From Thermoplasmata archaeon (lineage in GTDB: Archaea; Thermoplasmatota; Thermoplasmata; Thermoplasmatales; Thermoplasmataceae): 5,972 nucleotides of DNA. The DNA lies in NCBI GenBank assembly GCA_021826765.1, contig JAKAYK010000063.1:1-5972 (forward strand). Direction: 5' to 3'. The notes below the pieces were generated by a model that saw nothing but the letters and a program-made list of their open reading frames with translations, did no database searches and was not told where the DNA came from. Position numbers and translations under genes: made by a program. Of this stretch, positions 5,958 to 5,972 are shown one piece after another; the first letter of the stretch is position 1; each line of letters begins with the position of its first letter.

Positions 5958-5972
5958 AGAACTCCCTTGAGA

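Noticed and set aside
5947..5972. Promoter (TATA/BRE) or the end of a preceding gene upstream of subunit E
   Set aside because: Only 26 bases are visible, with no A/T-rich box. The LKGVL-stop frame is too short to call a gene.

Overview
The window is an almost gapless segment of an archaeal A1AO ATP synthase (A-type ATPase) operon. Every real gene is on the minus strand, so it reads from the right edge to the left: subunit E (5946-5380), C (5377-4316), F (4323-3991), A (3986-2238), B (2231-855), D (about 850-179), a 33-residue single-helix membrane ORF (174-73), and the 5' end of a coiled-coil gene that is probably subunit H (76 to the left edge). The identifications of A, B, C, D, E and F rest on family motifs and full expected lengths. 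The last two genes are too short, or too incomplete, for the same certainty.

The organism is an archaeon: the subunits are of the archaeal type, ribosome binding sites are versions of GGTGA, and AGG/AGA (Arg) and ATA (Ile) codons are heavily used. The sequence style, a base composition in the mid-40s % GC by eye, and the placement of an H-like gene after D suggest a Thermoplasmatales-type lineage. This is inference; no 16S rRNA or other marker is present. Subunit A carries no intein in its P-loop, unlike Thermoplasma acidophilum as I remember it.

Together the genes encode the soluble A1 motor (A3B3 head, D/F central shaft, C as the adaptor to the membrane ring, E as the peripheral stalk) and the start of the stalk/membrane part (H). 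Subunits I and K are not in the window and are expected beyond the left edge. Neighbouring genes are separated by 2-6 bases or overlap by 4-8 bases, so translational coupling is likely. At F/A, A/B and B/D the upstream TGA stop lies inside the ribosome binding site of the next gene (G-TGA).

Two points are easy to miss. (1) Subunit D has no ATG, GTG or TTG in frame upstream of its conserved N-terminal KPTR segment. The best start is a CTG at 850-848, placed at the same distance from its Shine-Dalgarno sequence as the ATGs of A and H. Starting at the first ATG (757) would delete about 31 conserved residues. (2) A small membrane-protein ORF sits between D and H; it is easily dropped from annotation by length cut-offs. 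There is no non-coding stretch longer than about 30 bases, and I see no RNA gene, mobile element, CRISPR array, terminator or promoter.
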